DNA from: Gammaproteobacteria bacterium
GTDB taxonomy: Bacteria; Pseudomonadota; Gammaproteobacteria; Xanthomonadales; Wenzhouxiangellaceae
Assembly (NCBI GenBank): GCA_003567685.1
Contig: PWYW01000029.1
Span: 1 to 64,000, forward strand
Length of the DNA: 64,000 nt
Direction of reading: 5' to 3'
Made by a program: the position numbers and the translations under genes. Positions 55,651 to 64,000 of the stretch are shown here, piece by piece (the stretch's first letter is position 1; each line of letters opens with the position of its first letter). The notes below the pieces were generated by a model. The model saw only the letters and a program-made list of their open reading frames with translations, was not told the DNA's origin and made no database searches.

Positions 55651-55677
55651 GGGTGGCCTGGAACTTCCGGGCCACCC
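55651..55677. terminator. Hairpin downstream of the E2 gene
   Basis: GGGTGGCC and GGCCACCC form an 8-bp stem 10 bases after the E2 stop, extended by ACG/CGT further out. No T-run follows, so efficient intrinsic termination is doubtful and read-through to rimB is possible. Confidence 0.45.
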
Positions 55678-55718
55678 TACCCCGTAGCCCTCTCACCAAT
55701 CCCCGGCAGCAGGAGTTC

Positions 55719-56168
55719 ATGAACCCGCACATTGCACCCAACATGATCATCGGCGCCTGCGAATGGATCGCGCTGCCTGAGTTATCCATCGAACGGATTC
55801 GCGCACGCGTGGATACCGGCGCCAAGTCCTGTGCCCTGCATGCCACCGACATCGAGAAGTTCGAGCGCGACGGCGACCTCTGGCTGCGCTTCAAGGCGCA
55901 TCTCGGCCACGCGCGGCCATCTTCCAGCCGCTTGTGCGAGGCCCGGCTGGCCGACGAACGGCGAGTTCGCAGCACCTCCGGCGACGTCGAATCGCGTTTC
56001 ACCATTCGCACGCCAATCATCATCGGTCACTCGCGCTGGATGGTCGATATCACCCTCACGGACCGGGCCCAGATGCGCTACCGTATGCTTCTCGGCCGAA
56101 CCGCCATGGAGAACCACGCGCTGGTCTATCCGGCCCGTACCTTTCTCCAGGGCAAGCCCAGACTCTAA
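55719..56168 (+). CDS. rimB: RimB-like retropepsin zinc/aspartyl protease
   Basis: A 149-aa protein of the RimB/DUF785 family (retropepsin fold), with the key ARVDTGAKSCALHATDI segment near 28-45 carrying the D-T-G-A and its pair RMLLGRTAMENHALV near 125. RimB works with RimK in modifying ribosomal protein S6: RimK adds glutamates to its C-terminus and RimB can remove them. The track's longer N-terminus is not family-like; the ATG at 55719 has AGGAG just upstream. Directly followed by rimK. Confidence 0.86.
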   Translation: MNPHIAPNMIIGACEWIALPELSIERIRARVDTGAKSCALHATDIEKFERDGDLWLRFKAHLGHARPSSSRLCEARLADERRVRSTSGDVESRFTIRTPIIIGHSRWMVDITLTDRAQMRYRMLLGRTAMENHALVYPARTFLQGKPRL

Positions 56169-56189
56169 TCACCACAGAGACTCCAGACC

Positions 56190-57095
56190 ATGCGCATAGC
56201 CATCATGTCCCGCAGCCGCAAGATTTACTCAACCCGCCGTCTGGTGGAAGCCGGCGAGGAACGCGGCCATGATATTCAGGTAGTCGATACCGCGCGCTGT
56301 TACATGAACATCGCCTCCCATCGGCCGACCATTCACTACCGCGGCAAACTGCTTGAGCCGTTCGATGCAGTCATTCCGCGAATCGGGGCCTCGATCACCT
56401 TTTACGGCACTGCCGTGCTGCGTCAGTTCGAGATGATGGGCACCTTCCCCCTGAACGAGTCGGTCGCGGTGAACCGTTCGCGCGACAAGCTGCGTTCGCT
56501 TCAGCTGCTGGCTCGCCGTGGCATTGGCCTGCCAGTGACCGGCTTTGCCCGCGCCCCCGATGACATCGGCGACCTGATCGAGATGGTCGGTGGTGCACCG
56601 CTGGTGGCAAAGCTGCTGGAAGGCACCCAGGGCATCGGCGTGGTGCTGTGTGAAACGCGCAAGGCAGCCGAAAGTGTCCTCGAAGCCTTCATGGGCCTGA
56701 ATGTGTCCATCATGGTCCAGGAATACATCAAGGAGGCCGGCGGCGCTGATATCCGCTGCTTCGTCGTCGGGGACAAGGTGGTCGCAGCCATCAAGCGCCA
56801 GGCCAAGCCGGGCGAATTCCGTTCCAACCTGCACCGCGGCGGCACCGCCGAGCTGATCAAGATCACGCCGGAAGAGCGGGCCGTGGCCGTACGTGCCGCC
56901 CGTATCATGGGCTTGAACGTGGCCGGCGTTGACCTGCTTCGATCCAACCATGGGCCGTTGGTGATGGAAGTCAATTCCTCGCCAGGTCTCGAGGGCATCG
57001 AAAGCGCCACCGGCAAGGACGTCGCCGGCATGATCATCCAGTTCCTGGAAAAGAACGCGCGCAAGGACAAGACGCGCACGCGCGGCCAGGGCTGA
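56190..57095 (+). CDS. rimK: Ribosomal protein S6 glutamate ligase
   Basis: A 301-aa ATP-grasp ligase adding L-glutamate to the C-terminus of S6. The opening [29 protein letters not shown] and [29 protein letters not shown] near 70 are RimK hallmarks. The ATP-grasp core continues with [20 protein letters not shown] near 185 and [26 protein letters not shown] near 250, containing the metal-binding E-x-N. It follows rimB by 21 bases and precedes a DUF4126 gene by five. Confidence 0.95.
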   Translation: MRIAIMSRSRKIYSTRRLVEAGEERGHDIQVVDTARCYMNIASHRPTIHYRGKLLEPFDAVIPRIGASITFYGTAVLRQFEMMGTFPLNESVAVNRSRDKLRSLQLLARRGIGLPVTGFARAPDDIGDLIEMVGGAPLVAKLLEGTQGIGVVLCETRKAAESVLEAFMGLNVSIMVQEYIKEAGGADIRCFVVGDKVVAAIKRQAKPGEFRSNLHRGGTAELIKITPEERAVAVRAARIMGLNVAGVDLLRSNHGPLVMEVNSSPGLEGIESATGKDVAGMIIQFLEKNARKDKTRTRGQG

Positions 57096-57100
57096 GATCG

Positions 57101-57733
57101 ATGGAAAGCCTGGCCGAGCTCAGCGTTTTTTCTGCCCTGCTGGCAGGCATTACGCTTAGCGCGGCCTCTGGTTTGCGGGTGTTTCTGCCAATGCTGGCAC
57201 TGGGCTTGTCCGCCCGCATGGGTTGGCTGGAAGTCGGCGAACAGTTTGCCTGGCTGGCTTCGGACCCGGTGTTGATGGTTGTTGCCATCGCCGCCCTGCT
57301 GGAAGCCGGCGCCTATTACATCCCGCTGGTCGACAATCTCCTGGATCTTGTCGCTACGCCGGCTGCAATGGCCGGCGGCACAGTCATTGTTTCGGCCCTT
57401 CTGCCTGAAATGAACGAGTTTGCCCAATGGACCACTGCACTGACTCTGGGCGGTGGATCCGCAGGCCTGGTCCAGGGGAGTACCGTACTCTTGCGAGGTG
57501 CCTCGACGGCGGGTAGCGGGGGCATGGGCAATTCCGTGGTTTCCACCGGTGAAACCGGTGGCAGCTTGTTGCTGATCGTGCTGGCCCTTCTGGTACCTAT
57601 CGTTGCCGGCATTATGGTGATCATCGCGCTGATCTGGCTTTTGAGCAAACTACTGGGGTGGTTGTCCAGGCGCTCGCGAAAACCCTCATCTGACGAGCAT
57701 TCGGGGCAAGGCTCGAAGCCGCCGGAAAGCTGA
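57101..57733 (+). CDS. DUF4126 membrane protein
   Basis: A 210-aa membrane protein of the DUF4126 family with about five helices. Features include LLAGITLSAASGLRVFLPMLALGL near 10, LEAGAYYIPLVDNLLDLVATPAAMAGGTVI near 70 and GNSVVSTGETGGSLLLIVLALLVPIVAGIMVII near 145. Its function is unknown. It follows rimK by five bases and is probably cotranscribed. Confidence 0.85.
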   Translation: MESLAELSVFSALLAGITLSAASGLRVFLPMLALGLSARMGWLEVGEQFAWLASDPVLMVVAIAALLEAGAYYIPLVDNLLDLVATPAAMAGGTVIVSALLPEMNEFAQWTTALTLGGGSAGLVQGSTVLLRGASTAGSGGMGNSVVSTGETGGSLLLIVLALLVPIVAGIMVIIALIWLLSKLLGWLSRRSRKPSSDEHSGQGSKPPES

Positions 57734-57780
57734 ATACTGGCTACATGGCGGATGGTTGGTTGATCATGCCCGGGGAATGA

Positions 57781-58062
57781 CTAGGGAACCTCTGAATAAT
57801 TCTGCGTGGAGCGCGTTTCAGTCGGAAAAGCCGCAGATCGTGTGGTGCGACGCGAGTGACAGTAGCCGTAGCTACGGCCGAGTGGCGCAACGCACGAGAT
57901 GCGGCTTTTCCGGCGAAACCCCTATGGGACGGGCCTCTGCGGGGTCTCCGCCTCGTTTGGGCTCGCTAATTTGGAATGACCAAACCACGCTCGCCCGAGC
58001 CGAGCCGGAGCCTCCCGCAGGGGCCCGTCGCGCCCACGCATAATTGTTCAGAGGTTCCCTAG
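57781..58062. mobile_element. MITE-like element with CTAG target duplication
   Basis: A 274-bp non-coding element (57785-58058) with imperfect terminal inverted repeats of about 30 bp (GGAACCTCTGAA...GCGTGG) flanked by CTAG on both sides. Inside are a 13-bp perfect inverted repeat CGGAAAAGCCGCA / TGCGGCTTTTCCG (57823-57912), an apical palindrome GCCGTAGCTACGGC (57865-57878), and a second GC-rich hairpin arm in the right half. There is no transposase gene. The CTAG duplication and 12-bp outer TIR suggest mobilisation by an IS5-type transposase (inference). Confidence 0.85.
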
Positions 58063-58481
58063 TGGACGGAGTGCCCGACATTTCGTGAAAGGGATGCCAG
58101 GCGTCTGAACACGACCGGATCGACCTGATCGTAGAAAAGGCCGAGAACCATCGTTTGACCGGTTGCCGGCAGGCAAAGACGGCTGGCAATGAACCACGGG
58201 CTGGCGAAGACCGGGATGATTCGACAACCTTCCCACCGCTCGGCGCTCGGGCGTTTAATCCTCAGGCCGCTATCATCACAGGCGATGGCAGCAAGCGGCA
58301 AACGAAAGCATGTACGCCAAAGCTCTAGCGATAATGGCCCAATCAAGACCAACGACAACACCAGCTTGAGCGGCTGAGACACCGCCAGCAACCAGATCGC
58401 CAGCCCGGCCATCACGGCTATCCAAAGGATCAGAAACAGACGAAATCGCGACGGCTGCAATTGGCCCTGATGACCTGGCAT
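58059..58481 (-). CDS. ygfX: YgfX-like membrane protein (CptA type)
   Basis: A 140-aa protein with two closely spaced membrane helices (LFLILWIAVMAGLAIWLLAVSQP; LVLSLVLIGPLSLELWRTC) and a cytoplasmic tail, the YgfX layout. In E. coli ygfX lies directly downstream of sdhE; here it also follows sdhE by 16 bases. E. coli YgfX was proposed to be the toxin partner of CptB (SdhE), although that activity has been disputed. The TAG stop lies in the CTAG target duplicate of the adjacent MITE; since that CTAG is host sequence, the reading frame was probably not altered by the insertion. Confidence 0.72.
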   Translation of the reverse strand: MPGHQGQLQPSRFRLFLILWIAVMAGLAIWLLAVSQPLKLVLSLVLIGPLSLELWRTCFRLPLAAIACDDSGLRIKRPSAERWEGCRIIPVFASPWFIASRLCLPATGQTMVLGLFYDQVDPVVFRRLASLSRNVGHSVH

Positions 58482-58497
58482 CAGCCTGACGTTGCCT

Positions 58498-58767
58498 TCA
58501 GCGCAAGGCTAACTGGTCGCTGCGCTCACGAATATGCGCAACAATCCTGGCCAATTCCAGAGGCGGGTCAGAGCGACCCATCATCCAGTCCCAGATCACG
58601 TCGTCTTCGCAGTCAAGCAGCAACTGAAATTCCAGCTTGAGAGAGTCCGAGGCAGAGGGGTGGAAAAGCTCCAGCCAGCGCCCGACCAACACGTCCAATT
58701 CGCGCATTCCGCGCCGGCAGCGCCAGCGCAGAGCCTGGATGGGCAGTAGTGTGGCCTGGCTTTCCAA
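58498..58767 (-). CDS. sdhE: Succinate dehydrogenase flavinylation factor SdhE
   Basis: An 89-aa protein that promotes covalent FAD attachment to SdhA. The conserved RRGMRELDVLVGRWLE pattern near 17-33 contains the RGxxE motif required for flavinylation, and the LLDCEDDVIWDWMMG segment near 50-65 is typical. It lies four bases after sdhB in the operon, which fits its job directly. Confidence 0.93.
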   Translation of the reverse strand: MESQATLLPIQALRWRCRRGMRELDVLVGRWLELFHPSASDSLKLEFQLLLDCEDDVIWDWMMGRSDPPLELARIVAHIRERSDQLALR

Positions 58768-58770
58768 GAA

Positions 58771-59556
58771 CTACAGCGAAGCCCGCGCCAGCATCATTTT
58801 CTTGATTTCGGCAATTGCCTTGGCCGGGTTCAAACCCTTGGGGCAAGTGCGAGCGCAATTCATGATGGTATGGCAGCGGTAAAGGCGGAACGGGTCGTTC
58901 AATTCGTCCAGACGCTCCCCGGTAGCCTCATCGCGCGAATCGACCAACCAGCGATAAGCCTGAAGCAGAATGGCCGGCCCGAGGTATCGATCTCCATTCC
59001 ACCAGTAGCTGGGGCATGAGGTCGAACAACAAGCACACAGAATGCACTCGTACAAGCCATCCATCTTGCGACGATCTTCTGGCGACTGGAGACGCTCCTT
59101 GTCGGGCGGCGCAGGACTTTGGGTCTTGATCCAGGGCTGAATCGACGCATACTGCGCATAAAAATGCGTCAAATCCGGCACCAGGTCCTTGATGACCGGC
59201 ATGTGCGGCAAGGGATAGATCTTGACGTCACCCTTGATGTCGTCAATCGCCTTGGTGCAGGCGAGCGTGTTGGTGCCGTCGATATTGAAAGCGCACGAGC
59301 CACAAATCCCTTCACGACAGGAGCGGCGGAAGGTCAGGGTCGGGTCAATCTCGTTCTTGATCTTGATGACAGCATCCAGCACCATCGGGCCGCAGTCGTC
59401 CAGATCGATTTCAAACAGGTCGACGCGCGGGTTTTCGCCGCTGTCGGGATCCCAGCGATAAACCTGGAAGCGCTTGACCCGCTTGGCACCGGCTGGCGCG
59501 GCAAAGGTCTTGCCCTTCTGGATGCGGGAATTTTTCGGAAGTCGGAATTCAGCCAT
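58771..59556 (-). CDS. sdhB: Succinate dehydrogenase iron-sulfur subunit
   Basis: A 261-aa SdhB carrying three Fe-S clusters. The [2Fe-2S] motif [15 protein letters not shown] ... C is near 80-95; the [4Fe-4S] and [3Fe-4S] cysteines are in [13 protein letters not shown] near 170 and [14 protein letters not shown] near 235. Slightly longer than E. coli SdhB because of an N-terminal basic extension ([21 protein letters not shown]). It lies 12 bases after sdhA. Confidence 0.96.
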   Translation of the reverse strand: MAEFRLPKNSRIQKGKTFAAPAGAKRVKRFQVYRWDPDSGENPRVDLFEIDLDDCGPMVLDAVIKIKNEIDPTLTFRRSCREGICGSCAFNIDGTNTLACTKAIDDIKGDVKIYPLPHMPVIKDLVPDLTHFYAQYASIQPWIKTQSPAPPDKERLQSPEDRRKMDGLYECILCACCSTSCPSYWWNGDRYLGPAILLQAYRWLVDSRDEATGERLDELNDPFRLYRCHTIMNCARTCPKGLNPAKAIAEIKKMMLARASL

Positions 59557-59568
59557 GATTGCTCGCTC

Positions 59569-61359
59569 TTAATAGGTTCGCGCCTTGAGCGGTACGACTT
59601 CAACGTCGTCGCTCAGGGTGAACATGTGGACCGGGCGGTAATCGATGCGGGTCTTGCCCTTGTCATCCATCCAGATCAGGGTGTGCTTGTGCCAGTTGTC
59701 GTCGTCCCTGTCCGGATAGTCTTCGTGGGCATGGGCTCCGCGGCTCTCCTTGCGGTTCTCGGCCGACACCATGGTGGTAACGGCATTACCCAGCAGATTG
59801 CGGAGCTCCAGGGTTTCGACGAGATCGGAATTCCAGACCAACGAGCGATCAGTGACCTTGACGTCATCGAAGCTGCCGTTGACGGACGCAATCTTTTCGC
59901 AACCCTCCTTCAGGGTCTTGCTGGTTCTGAAGACCGCTGCGTCCGACTGCATCACGGTCTGCATCTCAGCGCGGATATCAGCCGTCGACGTGCTGCCGGA
60001 CGCATGACGCAGGCGATCAAACTCGCCCACCAGCTCATCCACTCGGCCCTCGGGCAGCGGTCGATGCGACTGGCCCGGCTTGATGGTGGCGCCGCAACGC
60101 TTGGCCACCGCGCGACCGAAGACAATCAGGTCGAGCAGCGAGTTGGAGCCGAGGCGGTTGGCGCCGTGCACCGACACGCAGGCGGCTTCGCCGATGGCGT
60201 ACAGGCCCGGCACCACAGAATCCGGGTCACCGTCTTTCAGGTTGACCACTTCACCGTGGTAATTCGTCGGAATGCCGCCCATGTTGTAGTGGACGGTCGG
60301 CAGCACCGGAATCGGCTCGCGGGTGACATCCACGCCGGCGAAGATCTTGGCGGTTTCGGCAATACCAGGCAGACGCTCGTTGATGACGTCGGCGCCGAGG
60401 TGTTGCAGGTTCAGATGGATATGGTCATTCTTGCCGCCAACACCACGACCTTCGCGAATCTCGATGGTCATCGAGCGCGATACCACGTCGCGAGAAGCCA
60501 AATCCTTGGCATTGGGCGCATAGCGCTCCATGAAACGCTCGCCCTCTGAGTTGGTCAGGTAGCCGCCCTCGCCTCGTACACCTTCGGTGATCAGACAGCC
60601 TGCACCGTAGACGCCGGTCGGGTGGAACTGGACAAACTCCATGTCCTGCAGCGGCAACCCGGCACGCAACACCATGCCGTTGCCATCGCCGGTGCAGGTG
60701 TGTGCCGAAGTGGCCGAGAAATAGGCGCGACCGTAGCCGCCAGTCGCCAGAATGACCGCGTGAGCGCGGAATTCGTGCAGCGTCCCGGTGGCCAGATCCC
60801 AGGCCAAGCAGCCACGGCAAACACCATCGTCGTCCATCAACAGATCAAGCGCGAAATATTCGATGAAGAACTGCGCATCATGCTTGAGCGACTGCTGATA
60901 CAGGGTATGCAGGATGGCATGGCCAGTACGATCGGCCGCTGCACAGGTACGCTGCGCAGTGCCTTCGCCGTAACGGGTAGTCATGCCGCCGAAGGGCCGC
61001 TGGTAAATCTTGCCTTCCTCAGTGCGCGAGAACGGCACCCCAAAGTGCTCCAGCTCGATCACCGAGGGAATGGCTTCGCGGCACATGTACTCGATGGCAT
61101 CCTGGTCGCCCAGCCAGTCCGACCCCTTGATGGTGTCGTACATGTGCCAGCGCCAGTCGTCTTCACCCATGTTGCCGAGCGCGGCACTCATGCCGCCCTG
61201 GGCGGCCACGGTGTGCGAACGGGTCGGGAAGACCTTGGTAATGCACGCCGTGGTCAGACCGGTTGCCGCCAAACCCATGGTGGCGCGCAAGCCGGCGCCG
61301 CCGGCGCCAACGACAAGCACGTCGTATTCGTGCTTGGTGATTTTGTATGCAGTGCTCAA
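59569..61359 (-). CDS. sdhA: Succinate dehydrogenase flavoprotein subunit
   Basis: A 596-aa SdhA. The FAD motif [16 protein letters not shown] begins near 16, the FAD-attachment His in [17 protein letters not shown] near 48, the active-site [11 protein letters not shown] near 122, and [23 protein letters not shown] near 245. [21 protein letters not shown] near 400 is intact. It catalyses succinate oxidation, feeding electrons through SdhB to the quinone site of SdhCD. It lies one base after the sdhD stop. Confidence 0.97.
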   Translation of the reverse strand: MSTAYKITKHEYDVLVVGAGGAGLRATMGLAATGLTTACITKVFPTRSHTVAAQGGMSAALGNMGEDDWRWHMYDTIKGSDWLGDQDAIEYMCREAIPSVIELEHFGVPFSRTEEGKIYQRPFGGMTTRYGEGTAQRTCAAADRTGHAILHTLYQQSLKHDAQFFIEYFALDLLMDDDGVCRGCLAWDLATGTLHEFRAHAVILATGGYGRAYFSATSAHTCTGDGNGMVLRAGLPLQDMEFVQFHPTGVYGAGCLITEGVRGEGGYLTNSEGERFMERYAPNAKDLASRDVVSRSMTIEIREGRGVGGKNDHIHLNLQHLGADVINERLPGIAETAKIFAGVDVTREPIPVLPTVHYNMGGIPTNYHGEVVNLKDGDPDSVVPGLYAIGEAACVSVHGANRLGSNSLLDLIVFGRAVAKRCGATIKPGQSHRPLPEGRVDELVGEFDRLRHASGSTSTADIRAEMQTVMQSDAAVFRTSKTLKEGCEKIASVNGSFDDVKVTDRSLVWNSDLVETLELRNLLGNAVTTMVSAENRKESRGAHAHEDYPDRDDDNWHKHTLIWMDDKGKTRIDYRPVHMFTLSDDVEVVPLKARTY

Positions 61360-61360
61360 T

Positions 61361-61756
61361 TCAAACTCCCAGTGCCAGTTTCAGGATGGCAAGGACGGCA
61401 AGAACGCCACCAAAAATCGCCGCGATCTTGATCGACACGAGCAGGAAAATTTCCACTGCCCGTTGGTGAATGTAGTCTTCAATCACAACCTGTAGCCCGA
61501 GCCGGCTGTGATAAAGAGACGTCACGACAAACAGCACTGCCATGGCCGCGTTGAACGGACGGGCCAGCCAGGCTGATGCTTCTTCGTGGCTGGCACCCAC
61601 CAGCGTGAACAGCGCGAAAACCAGCCAGACGACCAGAAGGGCCAGCAGGATGGCGCTGAAGCGTTGGGCCCACCAGTGGCTGACCGCATCGCCGGATGCG
61701 CCATGGTTGTGGGCATTGGCCAAGGGATTTCTCAATCTCACAGGATTACCCCCCAT
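61361..61756 (-). CDS. sdhD: Succinate dehydrogenase membrane anchor subunit SdhD
   Basis: A 131-aa inner-membrane anchor with three helices ([70 protein letters not shown]). The [14 protein letters not shown] region carries the conserved His/Asp/Tyr around the haem and quinone. The track ATG at 61756 overlaps sdhC by 19 bases; an in-frame GTG at 61741 would give a 4-base overlap and is an equally fair start. Confidence 0.92.
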   Translation of the reverse strand: MGGNPVRLRNPLANAHNHGASGDAVSHWWAQRFSAILLALLVVWLVFALFTLVGASHEEASAWLARPFNAAMAVLFVVTSLYHSRLGLQVVIEDYIHQRAVEIFLLVSIKIAAIFGGVLAVLAILKLALGV

Positions 61757-62115
61757 ACCAACAGGGTCAGCACAAAGGCCAGACCGACCACCGCATACCC
61801 GGATGCGTAAGCACCTTTCAGGTCAAGCATCCAGCCAGCATCCCAGATGAGGTGCCTGATGCCGTTGAGCAGGTGGTAAAAAAGAGAGAATGTCCAGACT
61901 GCCATGGCGATAATACCCACGGGGTGGGACAGCAAGCCGACGATCTGCTCGTAAGCTTCGGGACCTGCGGCCAAGGAGGCCAGCCAAGCCACCACCACGA
62001 TCAAGCCCAGGCTGTTGATGATTCCGGTAAATCGGTGGGAGATGGACAATACTGAGGTCAGCTGAGGTCGATAGACCTGCAGATGGGGAGAAAGCGGTCG
62101 GTTATCCGTCGCCAT
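61738..62115 (-). CDS. sdhC: Succinate dehydrogenase cytochrome b556 subunit SdhC
   Basis: A 125-aa anchor subunit. RPLSPHLQVYRPQLTSVLSISHRFTGI near 5-32 is the SdhC signature with the quinone-site Ser and Arg, and the haem-ligand His is in LFYHLLNGIRHLIWD near 83. The start at 62115 (MATDNRPLSPHLQ) is the family start; the track start is ten codons longer. It heads sdhCDAB and lies 45 bases after the DUF1674 gene. Confidence 0.93.
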   Translation of the reverse strand: MATDNRPLSPHLQVYRPQLTSVLSISHRFTGIINSLGLIVVVAWLASLAAGPEAYEQIVGLLSHPVGIIAMAVWTFSLFYHLLNGIRHLIWDAGWMLDLKGAYASGYAVVGLAFVLTLLVWGVIL

Positions 62116-62160
62116 AATCTTGTCGCCTTTTTGGTCAGCTAGCAAAAACAGCCGGAAGAT

Positions 62161-62337
62161 TCAGAAATCGATGCAGCGCCCGTTCTTTTCCCAGTCACCA
62201 TAACGGGTAGGATCCAGACCGTCCTTTCGTCCGCCATACTCACGCGGACGCTGGGCCGGTTGATTCCGTTCATCCTGGCTGGGAACTTCCCTTTCGGAGG
62301 CGTCGTTATCAGTGTGATCAGATTGCTTATCCGACAT
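62161..62337 (-). CDS. DUF1674 / SDHAF4-like succinate dehydrogenase assembly factor
   Basis: A 58-aa gene below the ORF-track cutoff, translated by hand from the ATG at 62337 to the TGA at 62163-62161. The N-terminal half is hydrophilic and disordered-looking; the C-terminal half is the DUF1674 signature (REYGGRKDGLDPTRYGDWEKNGRCIDF in pieces RPREYGGR, DPTRYGDWE, GRCIDF). In eukaryotes this domain is SDHAF4, which stabilises flavinylated SDHA before assembly. Its position directly before sdhC strongly supports a succinate dehydrogenase role in this organism. Confidence 0.88.
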   Translation of the reverse strand: MSDKQSDHTDNDASEREVPSQDERNQPAQRPREYGGRKDGLDPTRYGDWEKNGRCIDF

Positions 62338-62378
62338 ACTAGAATTGTACCTTTTCGCAGTGAAAAATCACAGTTTTT

Positions 62379-63203
62379 ATGGTGAATGAGTTCAATTTGG
62401 AACACCTATCAGGCATTCGCTTGAGCGGGCCTGATGCCGAGAATTTCGCGCAATCGCAGTTTGTCGGCGACATAAGCCAGCTCGATGACGGGCGATGGAT
62501 GACAACGGCATGGTGTGACCCGAAAGGCCGATGCCTGGCTGTGATTCTCCTCAAACGGCATCAAGGCAATGTGGATCTGGTATTCCCGCTGGAACAACTG
62601 GCGACACTCGAACGATTACGCCTGTTCGCCATCGGGCGAACGGTCGAATTCACCCAATCACCGAGCGTCTGCGCCAGCTTTGATGGCGCGGTCAGCGCAA
62701 GAACGCCTGGCATTGTTCCCGGCGTAACGTCCCGCCGTCTCTGGCTGTGCGACGGCGCTGGTCAATCTCCGTCACCAGCCACGCTTCGACGCTGGCGACT
62801 GGCTGATCTGGCTGCCGCCATCCCGTGGTTGTACAAACAAACCAGCGCGCGCTTTCTGCCGCAATTCCTGAACCTCGACACGCAGGGCGGATTGAGCTTC
62901 AGCAAAGGCTGTTACCCCGGCCAGGAAGTGATTGCCCGGCTGCACTATCGAGGCACCGTCAAATACCGATTGATCGCCTTCCGATGCCAGGGTAACGAGC
63001 CAGTCTGGGAGCCCGGCGAAACACTTCGGCTGAATGGCCATGACGGCAAACTTGATGTTCTTGATGCAGTCCAGCTCGACGAGCTGCGACTTGGTCTGGC
63101 AGTCGGTCCGTCGTTCCTGCAGGCGGGACAGCGAATCGAGGTGACAGACAGTCAGGAAATACCAGCCAGTCTACAACTGGTTCACCCGTCGACCCTGTGC
63201 TAG
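62379..63203 (+). CDS. ygfZ: YgfZ/GcvT-family folate-binding protein
   Basis: A 274-aa tetrahydrofolate-dependent protein aiding Fe-S cluster enzymes. The defining KGCYPGQEVIARLHYRG motif near 186-202, with its conserved Cys, is present, and IPWLYKQTSARFLPQFLNLD precedes it. It is divergent from the sdh operon, as ygfZ is from sdhE-ygfX in E. coli, which fits its role in supporting Fe-S proteins such as SdhB. Confidence 0.92.
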   Translation: MVNEFNLEHLSGIRLSGPDAENFAQSQFVGDISQLDDGRWMTTAWCDPKGRCLAVILLKRHQGNVDLVFPLEQLATLERLRLFAIGRTVEFTQSPSVCASFDGAVSARTPGIVPGVTSRRLWLCDGAGQSPSPATLRRWRLADLAAAIPWLYKQTSARFLPQFLNLDTQGGLSFSKGCYPGQEVIARLHYRGTVKYRLIAFRCQGNEPVWEPGETLRLNGHDGKLDVLDAVQLDELRLGLAVGPSFLQAGQRIEVTDSQEIPASLQLVHPSTLC

Positions 63204-63256
63204 GATGGCCACATACTAAAAATCAAGCCTGTCAACACCTTGAAGGGGTAACGTCA

Positions 63257-64000
63257 ATGAACACTTCATCCTGGGCTCGTGTCATCGCGTCATGTTTGCT
63301 GGTGTTGGCGCTGATAAGCGTCGGCTCAATTGCCCCGGCACAAGAAGTCGATCCGGAAGAATCATCCGAATTGGAGACGGCTGAAATGGCCGTCGAAAGC
63401 GAGCCGGCAAGCGAAGAGATCGCTGTCGAGGAACCCGTAGCCGCAGAACTTACCGACGAGCCGACAGGCGAGCCAGTGGGGAATGGCGACGATCGCGTAT
63501 TCCTGCTGCATGTTCAGCCAACCTTTACCCCCGAGCAGGCAGAGCAAGTCTATCGTCCGCTGGTCGATTTCCTCAACGCGACCACTCCGCACCGATTTGA
63601 CCTTCAAACGTCCAGGGACTTCCACCGTTACTGGATGGATATTCGTCGTGGCCAGCAGCCGGACCTGGTCCTTGAAGATGCACACCTCGTTGCCCATCGA
63701 ATTCAGCGAAACGGCTATCGACCGCTCGTCAAGGCGGACCAGCCAGGTTACTACTCATTGATGGTAATGCCCGGCCAGGGCATTGAAACCACCAATGATT
63801 TGGTCGGTCTTGTCATCGCCAGCTTGCCGGCGCCGTCCTTGGGAGCCCTGGTTCTTGGCGAATGGTTCAATAACCCCATGCAGCAACCACGGATCCAGTC
63901 AAGTGCCAGTTCATGGCTGGATGCGGTCGAGATCGTCTTCTCGATGGAAGCCGAGGCCGCGATCGTGCCGCATAATCTGGTGAGTCGCTACCCGAATCTG
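63257..64000 (+). CDS. PhnD-like periplasmic substrate-binding protein (3' end cut by window)
   Basis: Open to the window edge, 248 codons, so absent from the track. A signal peptide (VIASCLLVLALISVGSIAPAQ) is followed by an unusual Glu/Pro/Ala-rich acidic spacer of about 45 residues, then a binding-protein domain with VFLLHVQPTFTPEQAEQVYRPLVDFLN near 82 and LVGLVIASLPAPSLGALVLGEW near 182, the PhnD/SsuA type (phosphonate-like ABC substrate-binding). AAGGGG precedes the ATG at 63257. It may be a sensor or lipidless binding protein; no permease is visible in the window. Confidence 0.7.
   Translation, partial: MNTSSWARVIASCLLVLALISVGSIAPAQEVDPEESSELETAEMAVESEPASEEIAVEEPVAAELTDEPTGEPVGNGDDRVFLLHVQPTFTPEQAEQVYRPLVDFLNATTPHRFDLQTSRDFHRYWMDIRRGQQPDLVLEDAHLVAHRIQRNGYRPLVKADQPGYYSLMVMPGQGIETTNDLVGLVIASLPAPSLGALVLGEWFNNPMQQPRIQSSASSWLDAVEIVFSMEAEAAIVPHNLVSRYPNL

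Noticed and set aside
57781-58062. Attachment site or integron-like attC reading of the palindromic element
   Set aside because: It has terminal inverted repeats and a target duplication, there is no integrase or cassette array, and a MITE explains all features.

Overview
The window is high-GC, gene-dense chromosomal DNA from an aerobic gammaproteobacterium. The evidence is the conserved synteny: yhbY / rlmE-ftsH-folP, and sdhCDAB-sdhE-ygfX divergent from ygfZ. Other pointers are the OxyR, LexA and RimK types and an ImuA-ImuB pair. The mixture resembles the Xanthomonadales/Chromatiales side of the class (for example Wenzhouxiangellaceae-like bacteria), but that placement is inference. No prophage, integron or CRISPR array was seen.

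Layout. 1-3.97 kb: folP (cut by the window edge), ftsH and rlmE on minus, divergent from yhbY. 4.0-10.6 kb: an Mth938-like protein, an AidB-type acyl-CoA dehydrogenase coupled to a YfcC-type transporter, a CHASE-GGDEF cyclase, a hotdog thioesterase and oxyR. 10.6-17 kb: a four-gene gliding-type (GldA/F/G plus DUF4340) ABC operon, then an AstE/M14-type hydrolase and a DUF502 membrane protein. 17.2-19.4 kb: prpBC preceded by a structured leader or small RNA ending in an intrinsic terminator. 19.4-26 kb: an FAD amine oxidase divergent from phhAB, followed by moxR-DUF58-TgpA. 26-30 kb: slp, lexA with its own SOS box, a nitrilase, a DUF455 protein and icd.

30-31.4 kb holds a TonB-N-like gene and two tRNA-Ser genes with a duplicated tRNA 3' end plus terminator. 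31.4-41.4 kb: a tricorn-type protease, SOS-linked imuAB, a response regulator with a degenerate GGDEF domain, a HAD phosphatase, a peroxiredoxin and a patatin-like lipase. 41.4-48.1 kb is a neutral-lipid storage neighbourhood: fatty acyl-CoA reductase, acyl-CoA-binding protein, TetR regulator, phasin, TPR protein and wax ester synthase/DGAT. 48-57.7 kb: a penicillin-acylase-family enzyme, tryptophan 2,3-dioxygenase, a 2-oxoacid dehydrogenase operon (E1a-E1b-E2), and rimB-rimK-DUF4126. 57.8-64 kb: a MITE-like element abutting ygfX, then the sdh operon headed by a 58-aa DUF1674 (SDHAF4-like) gene absent from the ORF track, ygfZ, and the start of a PhnD-like binding protein.

How the genes fit together. 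Much of the window is aerobic carbon metabolism: propionate (prpBC), Phe and Trp breakdown, 2-oxoacid oxidation, icd and succinate dehydrogenase with its assembly factors. The acyl-CoA and alcohol supply could feed the wax ester/TAG genes. Stress functions (oxyR, peroxiredoxin, lexA, imuAB, ftsH) are scattered between these blocks.
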